DNA of 15,976 nucleotides from an uncultured Bacteroidales bacterium (GCA_934667175.1 CAKULN010000062.1:1-15976), one strand, 5' to 3'. Positions 7,685 through 15,780 are shown, numbered from the stretch's first letter. Notes: generated by a model not told the origin, from the sequence alone. Numbers and translations are program-made.

Positions 7685-9031
7685 TTAGAGTCTTCTTACG
7701 GCTTCCTTGAACTTCTCGCCGCGGTCCTCGTAGCAGGTGAAGAGATCGAAGCTGGCGCAGCACGGGCTGAGCAGCACGACGTCTCCTGACTCTGCGAATC
7801 CACCGGCGGCCTTTACCGCCTCGTCGGCGGACTTGGTGTCCACGATCCTGTCTTTCCCGACAATCCCCTCGAACGCCTCGTGGAACTTGTGGTTGTCGAG
7901 CCCCATGCAGACGATGGCCTTGACTTTCTCCTTGACCAGAGGCTTGAGGACCTCGTAGTCGTTGCCCTTGTCGGTTCCTCCGACAATCCACACGACCGGA
8001 CGCTTCTGGCATTCGAGCGCATACCATGCGGCATCGACATTGGTCGCCTTTGAGTCGTTGATGTAAAGCACATCCTTGATGCTCAGGACCGGCTCAAGCC
8101 TGTGCTCGATAGGCTGGAATGTGGCCAGGGCCTCGCGGATGGTCTTGTTGTCGATCCCGGATGCCTTTGCGGCCAAGGCCGCCGCCATCGAGTTGTAGAT
8201 GTTGTGCTTTCCGCCAAGGGCGAGCTCTTTCAGGAATATGTCGCATTCCTCCTCGCCGTACTTCACGACAATCTTGTCGCCTTTGAGGTACGCCCCTTGC
8301 TTCACCTCGTCTTTTTGGGTGAACGGCAGGCGTTTGGCTGAAAGGATTATCTTGTTGAGGTGTTCTATCGTGATCTCGTCGTCGGAGTCGAAGATGAAGC
8401 AGTCTTCGGGACGGAGGTTCTGCGTGAGACGGAATTTGGCCTTCACGTAGTTCTCCATCTGGTAGTCGTAGCGGTCAAGGTGGTCCGGGGTGATGTTTGT
8501 GATGATCGCGATGTCCGGACGGAAATCGTAGCAGTTGTCCAGCTGGAAACTGCTGATTTCCAGAACGTAATAGTCGAAGTGTTCGGTGGCCACCTGATAG
8601 GCGTAGCTTTTGCCGATGTTGCCGCCGAGACCCACGTTCAGGCCTGCGTTCTGAAGCAGGTAGTAGATCAGAGAGGTTGTCGTGGTCTTTCCGTTGCTTC
8701 CTGTTATGCAGATTTTCTTCGCTGTGTCGTAGCGGCCGGCGAACTCGATCTCCGAGATGATGTGGATGCCTTTCGCCTCGATCTTCTTTATGATCGGCGC
8801 GGTGCTCGGGATTCCCGGGCTCTTGATCACCTCGTCGGCGTTCAGGATGAGATCCTCGGTGTGGTGCCCTTCCTCGAAGCTGATGTCCCATTTGCGGAGC
8901 TCCTGGGCGAAGTGTTCAGAAATCTTACCGTAGTCGGAAAGGAAAACATCGAATCCTTTCACCTTTGCGAGAACAGCGGCTCCGACCCCGCTCTCAGCGC
9001 CTCCCAAAACTACAATTCTGCTCATATTCAT
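7685..9031 (-). CDS. murD: UDP-MurNAc-L-alanine--D-glutamate ligase MurD
   Basis: MurD adds D-Glu to UDP-MurNAc-L-Ala with ATP in the cytoplasm. It is 448 residues, normal for the family. It shows a short N-terminal UDP-binding fold starting VVLGGAESGVG (7-17) and SPGIP (71-75). The P-loop is GSNGKTTTT (111-119). The glutamate-binding and metal region is EISSFQLD (158-165) and NITPDHLDRY (179-188). The likely carbamylated lysine lies in ENYVKAKF (193-200). The C-terminal NDSKATN (325-331) and GGTDKG (351-356) are characteristic of MurD. It starts 4 bases after the mraY stop and ends 7 bases before ftsW. The annotated start is the ATG at 9031, with a second in-frame ATG at 9025 in the same sequence context as ftsW and ftsA. 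Confidence 0.98.
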   Translation of the reverse strand: MNMSRIVVLGGAESGVGAAVLAKVKGFDVFLSDYGKISEHFAQELRKWDISFEEGHHTEDLILNADEVIKSPGIPSTAPIIKKIEAKGIHIISEIEFAGRYDTAKKICITGSNGKTTTTSLIYYLLQNAGLNVGLGGNIGKSYAYQVATEHFDYYVLEISSFQLDNCYDFRPDIAIITNITPDHLDRYDYQMENYVKAKFRLTQNLRPEDCFIFDSDDEITIEHLNKIILSAKRLPFTQKDEVKQGAYLKGDKIVVKYGEEECDIFLKELALGGKHNIYNSMAAALAAKASGIDNKTIREALATFQPIEHRLEPVLSIKDVLYINDSKATNVDAAWYALECQKRPVVWIVGGTDKGNDYEVLKPLVKEKVKAIVCMGLDNHKFHEAFEGIVGKDRIVDTKSADEAVKAAGGFAESGDVVLLSPCCASFDLFTCYEDRGEKFKEAVRRL

Positions 9032-9035
9032 TAAT

Positions 9036-10346
9036 TTATCTAATCTTCAACAATGCCAGTGTGGTGACCGCCAGGATGACTCCGATGAGCCAGAACCTGG
9101 TCACGATCTTCGCTTCCGGTATGGCATGCTCCGGCCTTGAGACAAGCGCCGGAATGCCTTCCTTCTGATAGTGATGGTGCAGAGGGGCCATCTTGAATAT
9201 CCTTCTGCCCTCACCGTATTTTCTCTTGGTGTACTTGAAATATGCTTTCTGCATGATGACTGAAAGGGACTCCACAAGGAATATCCCGCAGAGTACCGGC
9301 AGCAGAAGCTCCTTTCTCATCAGAACCGCGCTCACTCCGATGATTCCTCCGATAGTGAGGCTGCCGGTGTCTCCCATGAACACCTGTGCCGGGTAGGAAT
9401 TGTACCACAGGAAGCCCATCAGCGCGCCGACGAACGCGGACATGAAGATGGCGATTTCCCCGCTGCCTGGAATGTACATTATGTTCAGGTAGCCTGAATT
9501 GATGAGATTGCCTCCAAGCCAGGCCAGAATGCCGAGCACCACCCCGACGATCGCGCTTGTCCCTGCCGCCAGTCCGTCCATGCCGTCCGTCAGGTTCGTG
9601 CCGTTGGAGCAAGCCATGATGACCACCACGATCATCAGCATGTATACAGCCCATTTGCAGTACCATCCCCACTTGCCTTTGAACGGGGAGAAGCATTTGT
9701 AGTCGAATTCGTGGTCTTTAACAAAAGGTAGCGTGGTCTTCGTGCTCTTGATCACATTCTCCATCTTCCATCCGGTGTCTTGAGCCACAAGTGTCTCCGA
9801 GTCAACGTTCAGGGAACTGCTGTTGCCTTGCTCGACCACATTGGCCACGCCGGCTTTCACAGGTACCTTCTCCCTGACCACGATGTCGTCGCTGAAGCAG
9901 ACTGTGAGCGCGATGACCAATCCGAGGCCAAGCTGGCAGATCAGTTTGGCTTTTGGATGGAGACCTTCCTTGTTGTGCTTGAACACCTTGATGTAGTCAT
10001 CGGCGAATCCCAATGCTCCACACCAGACGGTGGTCAGAAGAAGAAGCTGGATGTAGATGTTCCGCAGGTTGCAGAACAACAGGACCGGAACCACGATCCC
10101 CAGTATGATGATGATTCCGCCCATGGTCGGTGTGCCTTTCTTCTGCATCTGGCCTTCCAGTCCCAAGTCCCTGATCGTTTCTCCGATCTGTTTGAGCTGA
10201 AGCCATCTGATGATCCTTCGTCCCGCGAAGAACGAAAGCAGCATCGCCGTGACACTGGTCAGCATCGCCCTGAAAGACAGGTAGGTGAAAAGCCCCTGCC
10301 CAGGGATGTCGTATTGCCGTAGATATTCAAAAAGATGGTAGATCAT
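9036..10346 (-). CDS. mraY: Phospho-MurNAc-pentapeptide translocase MraY (enlarged loop)
   Basis: MraY is the integral membrane enzyme that transfers phospho-MurNAc-pentapeptide to undecaprenyl phosphate, giving lipid I. Motifs are complete: KKGTPTMGG (69-77), the aspartate pair GFADDYIK (113-120), NLTDGMDGLA (251-260), the catalytic-region FMGDTGSL (323-330) and the histidine motif PLHHHYQKEG (388-397). There are about ten hydrophobic segments. At 436 residues it is some 75 longer than E. coli MraY. The extra length sits between about 150 and 230, in a polar, Ser/Lys-rich stretch that interrupts the membrane core. Similar enlargement is known in Bacteroidota MraY. An AGGAGG lies 10 bases ahead of the ATG. 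The gene follows murE directly, with no murF between them. Confidence 0.98.
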   Translation of the reverse strand: MIYHLFEYLRQYDIPGQGLFTYLSFRAMLTSVTAMLLSFFAGRRIIRWLQLKQIGETIRDLGLEGQMQKKGTPTMGGIIIILGIVVPVLLFCNLRNIYIQLLLLTTVWCGALGFADDYIKVFKHNKEGLHPKAKLICQLGLGLVIALTVCFSDDIVVREKVPVKAGVANVVEQGNSSSLNVDSETLVAQDTGWKMENVIKSTKTTLPFVKDHEFDYKCFSPFKGKWGWYCKWAVYMLMIVVVIMACSNGTNLTDGMDGLAAGTSAIVGVVLGILAWLGGNLINSGYLNIMYIPGSGEIAIFMSAFVGALMGFLWYNSYPAQVFMGDTGSLTIGGIIGVSAVLMRKELLLPVLCGIFLVESLSVIMQKAYFKYTKRKYGEGRRIFKMAPLHHHYQKEGIPALVSRPEHAIPEAKIVTRFWLIGVILAVTTLALLKIR

Positions 10347-10356
10347 CGCTTCTTTT

Positions 10357-10362
10357 CCTCCT
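10357..10362 (-). promoter_or_regulatory. Shine-Dalgarno-like AGGAGG for mraY
   Basis: AGGAGG on the minus strand overlaps the murE TAG stop and ends 10 bases before the mraY ATG, with an A-rich spacer. It supports the chosen mraY start and a fresh initiation here after the widest gap in the operon. Confidence 0.6.
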
Positions 10363-11851
10363 ATTCGTTTCCCATGTCGCCGAAAACTTCAGCGACCACC
10401 TCACGCTCGTCAAAATGACGATGCTCGGTACCGATTATCTGATAGGTCTCGTGGCCTTTGCCGGCAAGCAGTATGACGCCTCCGTCCTTTGCGAACATGA
10501 TGGCCGTGCGGATCGCCTCTTTCCTGTCCGCTATGAAGATCGCCTTGGCCAATCCCTTTTGACTGAATCCTTTGCGTATGTCCTTGAGGATGTCCTCTGT
10601 CTTTTCCGTGCGGCTGTTGTCCGAGGTGACGATGATCCTGTCGGCGAAACGTTCGGCGATCGCCGCCATCTCAGGCCTTTTTGTCTTGTCACGGTCGCCT
10701 CCGCATCCGAACAGGCAGATCAGCTCCCGCCCTCCGTCGATGTCTTTCAGAGTCTTGAGAACATTCTCCAACGCATCCGGCGTGTGGGCGTAGTCGATGA
10801 CGACCGAAAGGTTTCTCGGCCCTCTGATGACCTCCAAACGCCCGGGGGCTGATTCCAACTTACTGATAGCCAACAGGGTCTCGTCAGGATCGGCTCCGAC
10901 AGCCATGGCCGCGCTGTAGATGGCGAGGATGTTGTAGGCGTTGTGCTGGCCGATGAGTCTTGTCCAGATCTCCCGGCCGTCGATTTTCAGAAGCATTCCC
11001 TCGAAAGTCTCCTCCATGATCCGGCAAGTGTGGTCGGCGATGCTTCTGCAGGAGTATCTTACGACCTTGGCCTTGGTGTTTTGCACCATCACCTCCCCGT
11101 TCCTGTCGTCGATGTTGGTGATGGCCGTGGCGGTGGCGGGAAGATTGTCGAAGAACATTTTCTTGCAGCGGAGATATTCAGCGAACGTCTTGTGGTAGTC
11201 AAGGTGGTCATGAGTCAGGTTTGAGAATATCCCGACCTTGAACTTGAGACCGGCCACACGCTCCTGCTCGACCCCTATCGAACTTACTTCCATGAAGCAA
11301 AACTCGCAGCCTTCGTCCACCATCCGGCTCATCAGACGGTTGATGGTGACAGGATCCGCCGTGGTGTTCGATGTCTCAAGACGTTTCCGGCCTATGTAAT
11401 TGGCGATGGTGGAAAGCAGTCCGCAATTGTAGCCCTGTGCCATGAACAGATGGTAGAGCAGGGTGACGGTTGTTGTCTTTCCGTTTGTGCCGGTTATGCC
11501 GACAAGTGTGAGTTTCCCGGACGGGTAGTCGAAGAAATCCGCTGCCATCATGGCGACGGCATGACGGGAATCGGCCACCTTGACGAACGTAAGTCCGTCC
11601 AATGCCGCCCTGTCATATTCAGAAACCGCCTTGTCCAAAGCGGCCTCATCTTCGTAGGCGATGGCGGCCGCGCCGGAAGCGATCGCTTTCCCGATGTAGG
11701 CGTGTCCGTCCTGGGCGTACCCTTTCACAGCGATGAATATGGCTCCGGGGGTGACCTCCCTTGAGTCGTTGCAGATGTCGGTTATCTCAAGGCCGCGGTT
11801 TCCGCGCACCTCGATGACTCCGGCGTTCCTTATGATGTTTTCCAGTCTCAT
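10361..11851 (-). CDS. murE: UDP-MurNAc-dipeptide--diamino acid ligase MurE
   Basis: MurE adds the third residue (meso-diaminopimelate or L-lysine) to UDP-MurNAc-L-Ala-D-Glu with ATP. It is 496 residues, normal for the family. Visible are DSREVTPGAIFIA (29-41) in the UDP-binding domain and the P-loop GTNGKTTT (121-128). SNTTADP (161-167) and NLTHDHLDYH (211-220) follow, with the carbamylated-lysine region at about K230. The C-terminal domain has DYAHTPDAL (353-361) and GCGGDRDKTKRP (382-393). The substrate-selecting site reads DNSR (411-414) where DAP-adding enzymes normally have DNPR. The Arg that contacts DAP is kept, so a DAP enzyme is the more likely reading. The ATG overlaps the ftsI stop by 4 bases. 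Confidence 0.97.
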   Translation of the reverse strand: MRLENIIRNAGVIEVRGNRGLEITDICNDSREVTPGAIFIAVKGYAQDGHAYIGKAIASGAAAIAYEDEAALDKAVSEYDRAALDGLTFVKVADSRHAVAMMAADFFDYPSGKLTLVGITGTNGKTTTVTLLYHLFMAQGYNCGLLSTIANYIGRKRLETSNTTADPVTINRLMSRMVDEGCEFCFMEVSSIGVEQERVAGLKFKVGIFSNLTHDHLDYHKTFAEYLRCKKMFFDNLPATATAITNIDDRNGEVMVQNTKAKVVRYSCRSIADHTCRIMEETFEGMLLKIDGREIWTRLIGQHNAYNILAIYSAAMAVGADPDETLLAISKLESAPGRLEVIRGPRNLSVVIDYAHTPDALENVLKTLKDIDGGRELICLFGCGGDRDKTKRPEMAAIAERFADRIIVTSDNSRTEKTEDILKDIRKGFSQKGLAKAIFIADRKEAIRTAIMFAKDGGVILLAGKGHETYQIIGTEHRHFDEREVVAEVFGDMGNE

Positions 11852-13971
11852 TTCAATGTGATCGTTATGGTTGAGCCTTTGTCGGCTTTCTGTCCGTTTC
11901 CCGGATTCTGTGACACGACATGTCCTGTCCCTGAATATCTACACCTGAATCCGCTGTTTTCTATCACGAACATGGCGTCTTTCAGCCCCAGTCCCGTTAC
12001 ATCCGGAACAACCGGATTTTTTGTGTCAGGCCTTGCCGTGGCTTCCGCGGCTGATGTCATTTTTGGCACTTTCGCTGAGTTGTCAAGTTCCGAACCCCAC
12101 TCGGGATCAAGGACGTAGATGGCGTCGACAATCTCACGCATCGCCGCGGCCGGGATCACGCCGCCGTAGACGCTTCCCTTGATAAGTCCGGATTTCACGC
12201 AGATGATCGCACTGTATTTCGGGGCGTCCGCAGGGAAGAATCCTACGAAAGTCGCCAGATTGTGATAGCTCCCGTCCTTTGTGACATACGGAGTCTCCAT
12301 TCCATATCTCTTTATCTCCTCCGCTGAAAGCACCTGCCTGGAAGTTCCGGTCTTTCCGGCCACCTTCAACTTCGCCCCCTTCAATCTCGTGGCCGTTCCT
12401 TCTGATGTGACGGCGCGCATGGCTCTGAGCAGGGTGTCGGCCGTGGCTCTCGAACAGATCGACGCGTTCAGCACGCTTGCCCCTTTCCTTGTCTTGACCG
12501 AACCGTTCTTCTCGATGCTCTCGACCAGATACGGCTTCATCATCCTTCCTTTGTTGGCTATCGCATTGTAGAACGTGAGGATGTGGAGCGGTGTCTCCTT
12601 GACCGCATAGCCGATGCTGACTGAACCGAGGTCGGTCGCGCTCCATTTCGGTGAATCCGGGGAAGGAAGCTCCGGCTCGGTGAGCCCGTCCAGGTCAAAG
12701 TCGAACGCCTGTCCCATCTTATAAAGGTAAAGCTTGTCGAGAAACTTCTTCGGGTCGCCTGAGTAGTTGTTGACGGCCAGATAGCGGAACACGTAGTTGG
12801 ACGAGATCTCAAATCCGCGCAGGATCGAGATGTCTTTCATTCCCTGGACATGAGTGTCCGGCTTGTAGCCGGGTATCACCCCGTTGTTGGTCGGGATCCT
12901 GTCGTCAAGGGATTTGATCACCCCGTCCTCAAGGGCGGTCATCAATGTCGTGGTCTTGAACACTGAACCAGGCTCGGAAGCGAGCCCGATGGCCATGTTG
13001 TAGGTCTCGTTGAGACTCATGTCCGTGGAATCCCTCGTAAGGTTGACCATGGCTCTGATCGCACCTGTCTTGACATCCATGATCACAGCGCATCCCATGT
13101 CGATGGACCTGTTGTCCTGGATCTGCCTGCGGAGCGCCTTGTCGACAATGCCCTGAAGGGTTATGTCCAACGTTGTCCGAACGTCCAGTCCGTCTTCCGG
13201 CTTCACGTAGGTGCTGTCGTAGTTCTGGATCTTCTCCCGGTTGTCCGTAGGCCTGAGCCAGATCTCTCCCTCCTTGCCGTGAAGGACATAGTCATATTTG
13301 CCCTCGATGCCAATATGGCTGCGCCCTCTCTCGTCCGCCTTCTGGTTCCGGTTGTCCTTGACATAGCCGATCGTACGTCTCGCCAACACCCCGTAAGGGT
13401 ACTGGCGGGTGTCTCTTTTCCTTATGATGATTCCGCTCTTGTACTGTCCTTCCTCCATCAACGGGAGCTTTTCAAGACGCAGAAGGGTTCCTCTGTCGAG
13501 GTTTGTGAGAAGCTTCATGTACCGTTTCTTCTCATTCCTGCCCTTGACAATCATCCTGTAGTACTCATCGGCGTTGATTCCCGTCTCCACGGAGAGCCCG
13601 GACGTGAATTTCCTCGCCTTGCCCAGCCAGTCATTCTCAAGGCTGTCGGCCTTGTGGGGATCCTTCTCACTCATGAAATCCTTTTGGAGCACGGTGCAGT
13701 CCATGTAAAGATCGTACATAGGAGTCGACAGGGCCAGCAACTTTCCGTCGCAGCCGATGATCGCGCCTCGTTTGGGCTCGATGACGCTTCTTGTGCTCGG
13801 AGGGACGAAGTATCTGACCAGATCCTTGTCCGGCTCCCAGAAAAACATGATGTAGAGCATCCTGCCGAACACGGCCAGACCGACGAACATCAAAAAGATG
13901 TAGAAGCAGTACAGAATCAGACCGATCCTGTCCTGCTCTTTCTTTGTCGTGTTCTGTTTTGGTGCCGCCAT
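11848..13971 (-). CDS. ftsI: Septal penicillin-binding protein FtsI (PBP3) with C-terminal PASTA domain
   Basis: This class B transpeptidase cross-links septal peptidoglycan and is a beta-lactam target. It is 707 residues, with one N-terminal membrane anchor (about 16-44) and a PBP dimerisation (pedestal) domain (about 60-250). The transpeptidase domain has all three active-site motifs: SVFK (S336-K339), SSN (S390-N392) and KTGT (540-543). A Ser/Ala/Thr-rich linker leads to a single PASTA domain (about 653-707), recognised by VVPDVTGLGLKDA and a closing ITITL. PASTA-tailed FtsI of this length is usual in Bacteroidota. It starts 5 bases after ftsL and overlaps murE by 4 bases, in the canonical order. 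The partners would be FtsW (glycan polymerase) and FtsQ/FtsL. Confidence 0.98.
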   Translation of the reverse strand: MAAPKQNTTKKEQDRIGLILYCFYIFLMFVGLAVFGRMLYIMFFWEPDKDLVRYFVPPSTRSVIEPKRGAIIGCDGKLLALSTPMYDLYMDCTVLQKDFMSEKDPHKADSLENDWLGKARKFTSGLSVETGINADEYYRMIVKGRNEKKRYMKLLTNLDRGTLLRLEKLPLMEEGQYKSGIIIRKRDTRQYPYGVLARRTIGYVKDNRNQKADERGRSHIGIEGKYDYVLHGKEGEIWLRPTDNREKIQNYDSTYVKPEDGLDVRTTLDITLQGIVDKALRRQIQDNRSIDMGCAVIMDVKTGAIRAMVNLTRDSTDMSLNETYNMAIGLASEPGSVFKTTTLMTALEDGVIKSLDDRIPTNNGVIPGYKPDTHVQGMKDISILRGFEISSNYVFRYLAVNNYSGDPKKFLDKLYLYKMGQAFDFDLDGLTEPELPSPDSPKWSATDLGSVSIGYAVKETPLHILTFYNAIANKGRMMKPYLVESIEKNGSVKTRKGASVLNASICSRATADTLLRAMRAVTSEGTATRLKGAKLKVAGKTGTSRQVLSAEEIKRYGMETPYVTKDGSYHNLATFVGFFPADAPKYSAIICVKSGLIKGSVYGGVIPAAAMREIVDAIYVLDPEWGSELDNSAKVPKMTSAAEATARPDTKNPVVPDVTGLGLKDAMFVIENSGFRCRYSGTGHVVSQNPGNGQKADKGSTITITLK

Positions 13972-13976
13972 CGCCG

Positions 13977-14333
13977 TTATTCGTTTAACCTGTCAGCCGG
14001 TTTGTCCGGCATCGTCAACTTCGAGCCTGATTCCTCCAGCATAGCCTGGACCCTGCTCATCCTTGAAAGACCCGCAAGCTCAACGGTCTTCTGAGCGTGG
14101 TAGATCTCCATGTCGGCAAGGGCTTTCCGGTTGTCCTCAACCCTTGTCAAGGTCTTCTCGATTCTGAGACTCAGCCAGATGCTGACCCAGAAAAGGAAGA
14201 ACGTGTAGATGATGTGGATGAAATAGCGGCTGACATGCAGTCTCAGCAGCAATTCCCCCTTGAGTGTCGCCAGAACCGCGTTCTTGAGCCACGACCAGAT
14301 GTCGCTGAACTTCCATTTCCTCAGTTCCGTCAT
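13977..14333 (-). CDS. ftsL: FtsL-like septum protein
   Basis: This is a small bitopic membrane protein of 118 residues. It has a basic, Trp-containing cytoplasmic N-terminus (about 1-36), one membrane segment (about 37-56), then a helical heptad-like stretch (about 58-102) that could form a coiled coil with an FtsB-type partner. FtsL sequences are poorly conserved, so the call rests on size, topology and position between rsmH and ftsI, which is where Bacteroidota encode their FtsL-like protein. The N-terminal arm is longer than many FtsL proteins, about 36 residues before the membrane. The ATG overlaps the rsmH stop by 4 bases, so translation is probably coupled. In the family, FtsL activates the FtsW-FtsI synthase. 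Confidence 0.85.
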   Translation of the reverse strand: MTELRKWKFSDIWSWLKNAVLATLKGELLLRLHVSRYFIHIIYTFFLFWVSIWLSLRIEKTLTRVEDNRKALADMEIYHAQKTVELAGLSRMSRVQAMLEESGSKLTMPDKPADRLNE

Positions 14334-15289
14334 GACCTTGCCCCTCCATCCTCGATTTTCTCGGCGATCCTCAGCTTGGCGCTCCTCGCCCTTGTGTTTG
14401 AGGCTATCTCGCTTTCCCGCGGCAGGAACGGCTTGCGGTTCACGGCCTTCAGAGGAGCGTGAATATTCCCGAAGACATCCTTTTCCTCCTTCCCGTCAGC
14501 CCTTCCGGCCTTGATGAAGTTCTTTACCATCCTGTCTTCAAGCGAGTGGTAGGTGATCACCACCAACCGGCCTCCGGGCCTGAGGGCATCCACGGCTCCG
14601 TCAAGGAATTTCTCCAGAGAGCGCATCTCGTGGTTGACTTCGATCCTGAGGGCCTGATAGACTTTCGCAAGATATTTGTGCTCGGCGAATTTCGGAAGCG
14701 CGGCCTTGATGGCCTCGTCAAGCTCGCCGGTGGTGCCGATGCCGCCCTTGTCCCTTGCGGAGACGATCAGCTGGGCTACCTTGCGGGCGTTGTCAACCTC
14801 GCCGTAGATGCGGAGAATCCTTTCGAGGTCTTCCCCCGGATATTCATTGACCACATCAGCGGCCGTCTTCCCGCCCTCGCGGTTCATCCTCATGTCAAGA
14901 GGGGCGTCGTAGCGGAAGGAGAACCCTCTCTCCGCCGTGTCGAACTGGTGGGATGAGACTCCGAGGTCGGCCAGAATGCCGTCCAGGCCGTTCGCGAGTC
15001 TTTCCCTGAGCGTCTCGTCCGTGGTCTCGTGCGCCTCGTTGAGCACGAAATTGTGTATGAACCGGAAGTCGGCCCGCACCATGGTCAGGCGTGGATCGTC
15101 TATCCTGTTGCTGATGGCGTCGCTGTCACGATCGAAGGCGATGACGTGACCGTCTTCGTTTAAGCGTGAAAGTAGTTCGGCGGTGTGACCACCGCCTCCG
15201 AATGTGACATCGGCGTATGTTCCTGATGGATTGGTGATAAGAGCGGAAATGCTCTCGTCAAGCATCACTGGTGTGTGGTATTCTGACAT
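14330..15289 (-). CDS. rsmH: 16S rRNA (cytosine-1402-N4)-methyltransferase RsmH (MraW)
   Basis: RsmH is a SAM-dependent enzyme that N4-methylates C1402 of 16S rRNA in the ribosomal P site. It is 319 residues, standard length. The N-terminus YHTPVMLDE (4-12) is typical. SAM-binding DVTFGGGGHT (27-36) and AFDRDSDAI (51-59) are followed by ILADLGVSSHQFD (105-117), RGFSFRYDAPLDMRM (121-135), the helical insert domain and QALRIEVNHE (212-221). YHSLEDRMVK (247-256) and SAKLRIAEK (303-311) complete the family pattern. The ATG at 15289 lies 8 bases after an AGGAGG that overlaps the mraZ stop. It is the second gene of the operon and overlaps ftsL by 4 bases. Confidence 0.98.
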   Translation of the reverse strand: MSEYHTPVMLDESISALITNPSGTYADVTFGGGGHTAELLSRLNEDGHVIAFDRDSDAISNRIDDPRLTMVRADFRFIHNFVLNEAHETTDETLRERLANGLDGILADLGVSSHQFDTAERGFSFRYDAPLDMRMNREGGKTAADVVNEYPGEDLERILRIYGEVDNARKVAQLIVSARDKGGIGTTGELDEAIKAALPKFAEHKYLAKVYQALRIEVNHEMRSLEKFLDGAVDALRPGGRLVVITYHSLEDRMVKNFIKAGRADGKEEKDVFGNIHAPLKAVNRKPFLPRESEIASNTRARSAKLRIAEKIEDGGARS

Positions 15290-15297
15290 CGCCCGGC

Positions 15298-15303
15298 CCT
15301 CCT
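15298..15303 (-). promoter_or_regulatory. Shine-Dalgarno-like AGGAGG for rsmH
   Basis: AGGAGG on the minus strand ends 8 bases before the rsmH ATG and overlaps the mraZ TAG stop. Spacing is ideal for pairing with the 16S 3' end. Such sites are uncommon in Bacteroidota, where most start regions lack them. Confidence 0.6.
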
Positions 15304-15754
15304 ACCTCTCTTGAGACAGTTGTCCGGCGATGTTCAAGAATTCTTCGTTTGAGATTTCGCTGGCCTCGTACTTTTCCTTGGCCCAGATCTCGATCTTGTA
15401 ATCGTTGCCCGAGAAGACTACCTCTTTTGTTACACCAATAGACTCCAAAAGCTTCTTGGGGATGGAGATGCGTCCGAGTTTCGGGTCGGGTTCGACGACC
15501 GCACGGTCGCGCATGTACTCCCTCCAGAAAGCGGCGTGAGCACGATTAAAGAAATTCAACTTTGACTTGACCTCCTCGGACTGGCGTTCCCACTCCTCAA
15601 AGGTGTACATCTCAAGGCATTCCTCGAAGATGTCCTTCTTTATGACAAACCTCTGATCCCCCTCGGAAGGCATCAGCGACTTGAACGGCGAAGGAAAAAC
15701 CACTCTCCCTTTGTCGTCAATCCTGCCTGAATATTCTCCGATGAATGTGATCAT
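15302..15754 (-). CDS. mraZ: MraZ, AbrB-fold transcriptional regulator of the dcw operon
   Basis: MraZ is a DNA-binding protein that represses its own dcw operon in E. coli. This copy has 150 residues from the ATG at 15754. The frame stays open 36 codons further upstream, but that part covers the promoter and operator repeats, and the family begins close to the GEY motif (here residues 6-8), so I chose the inner start. Two SpoVT/AbrB-like halves are visible: the first with DDKGRVVFP (13-21), the second with DPKLGRISIPKKL (90-102), then a helical C-terminus including YKIEIWAKEKYE (119-130). In the second half the DxxGR signature reads DPKLGR, one residue longer than usual. It is the first gene of the cluster. 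The repeats just upstream are its likely binding site. Confidence 0.95.
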   Translation of the reverse strand: MITFIGEYSGRIDDKGRVVFPSPFKSLMPSEGDQRFVIKKDIFEECLEMYTFEEWERQSEEVKSKLNFFNRAHAAFWREYMRDRAVVEPDPKLGRISIPKKLLESIGVTKEVVFSGNDYKIEIWAKEKYEASEISNEEFLNIAGQLSQER

Positions 15755-15780
15755 AAGTTCTCGCCTTTCACGCTTGAGGA

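Noticed and set aside
13279..14094. A + strand open frame of 271 codons opposite ftsI and ftsL
   Set aside because: It is antisense to ftsI over its pedestal domain, crosses gene borders, and has no domain or start signal. It is a shadow frame.
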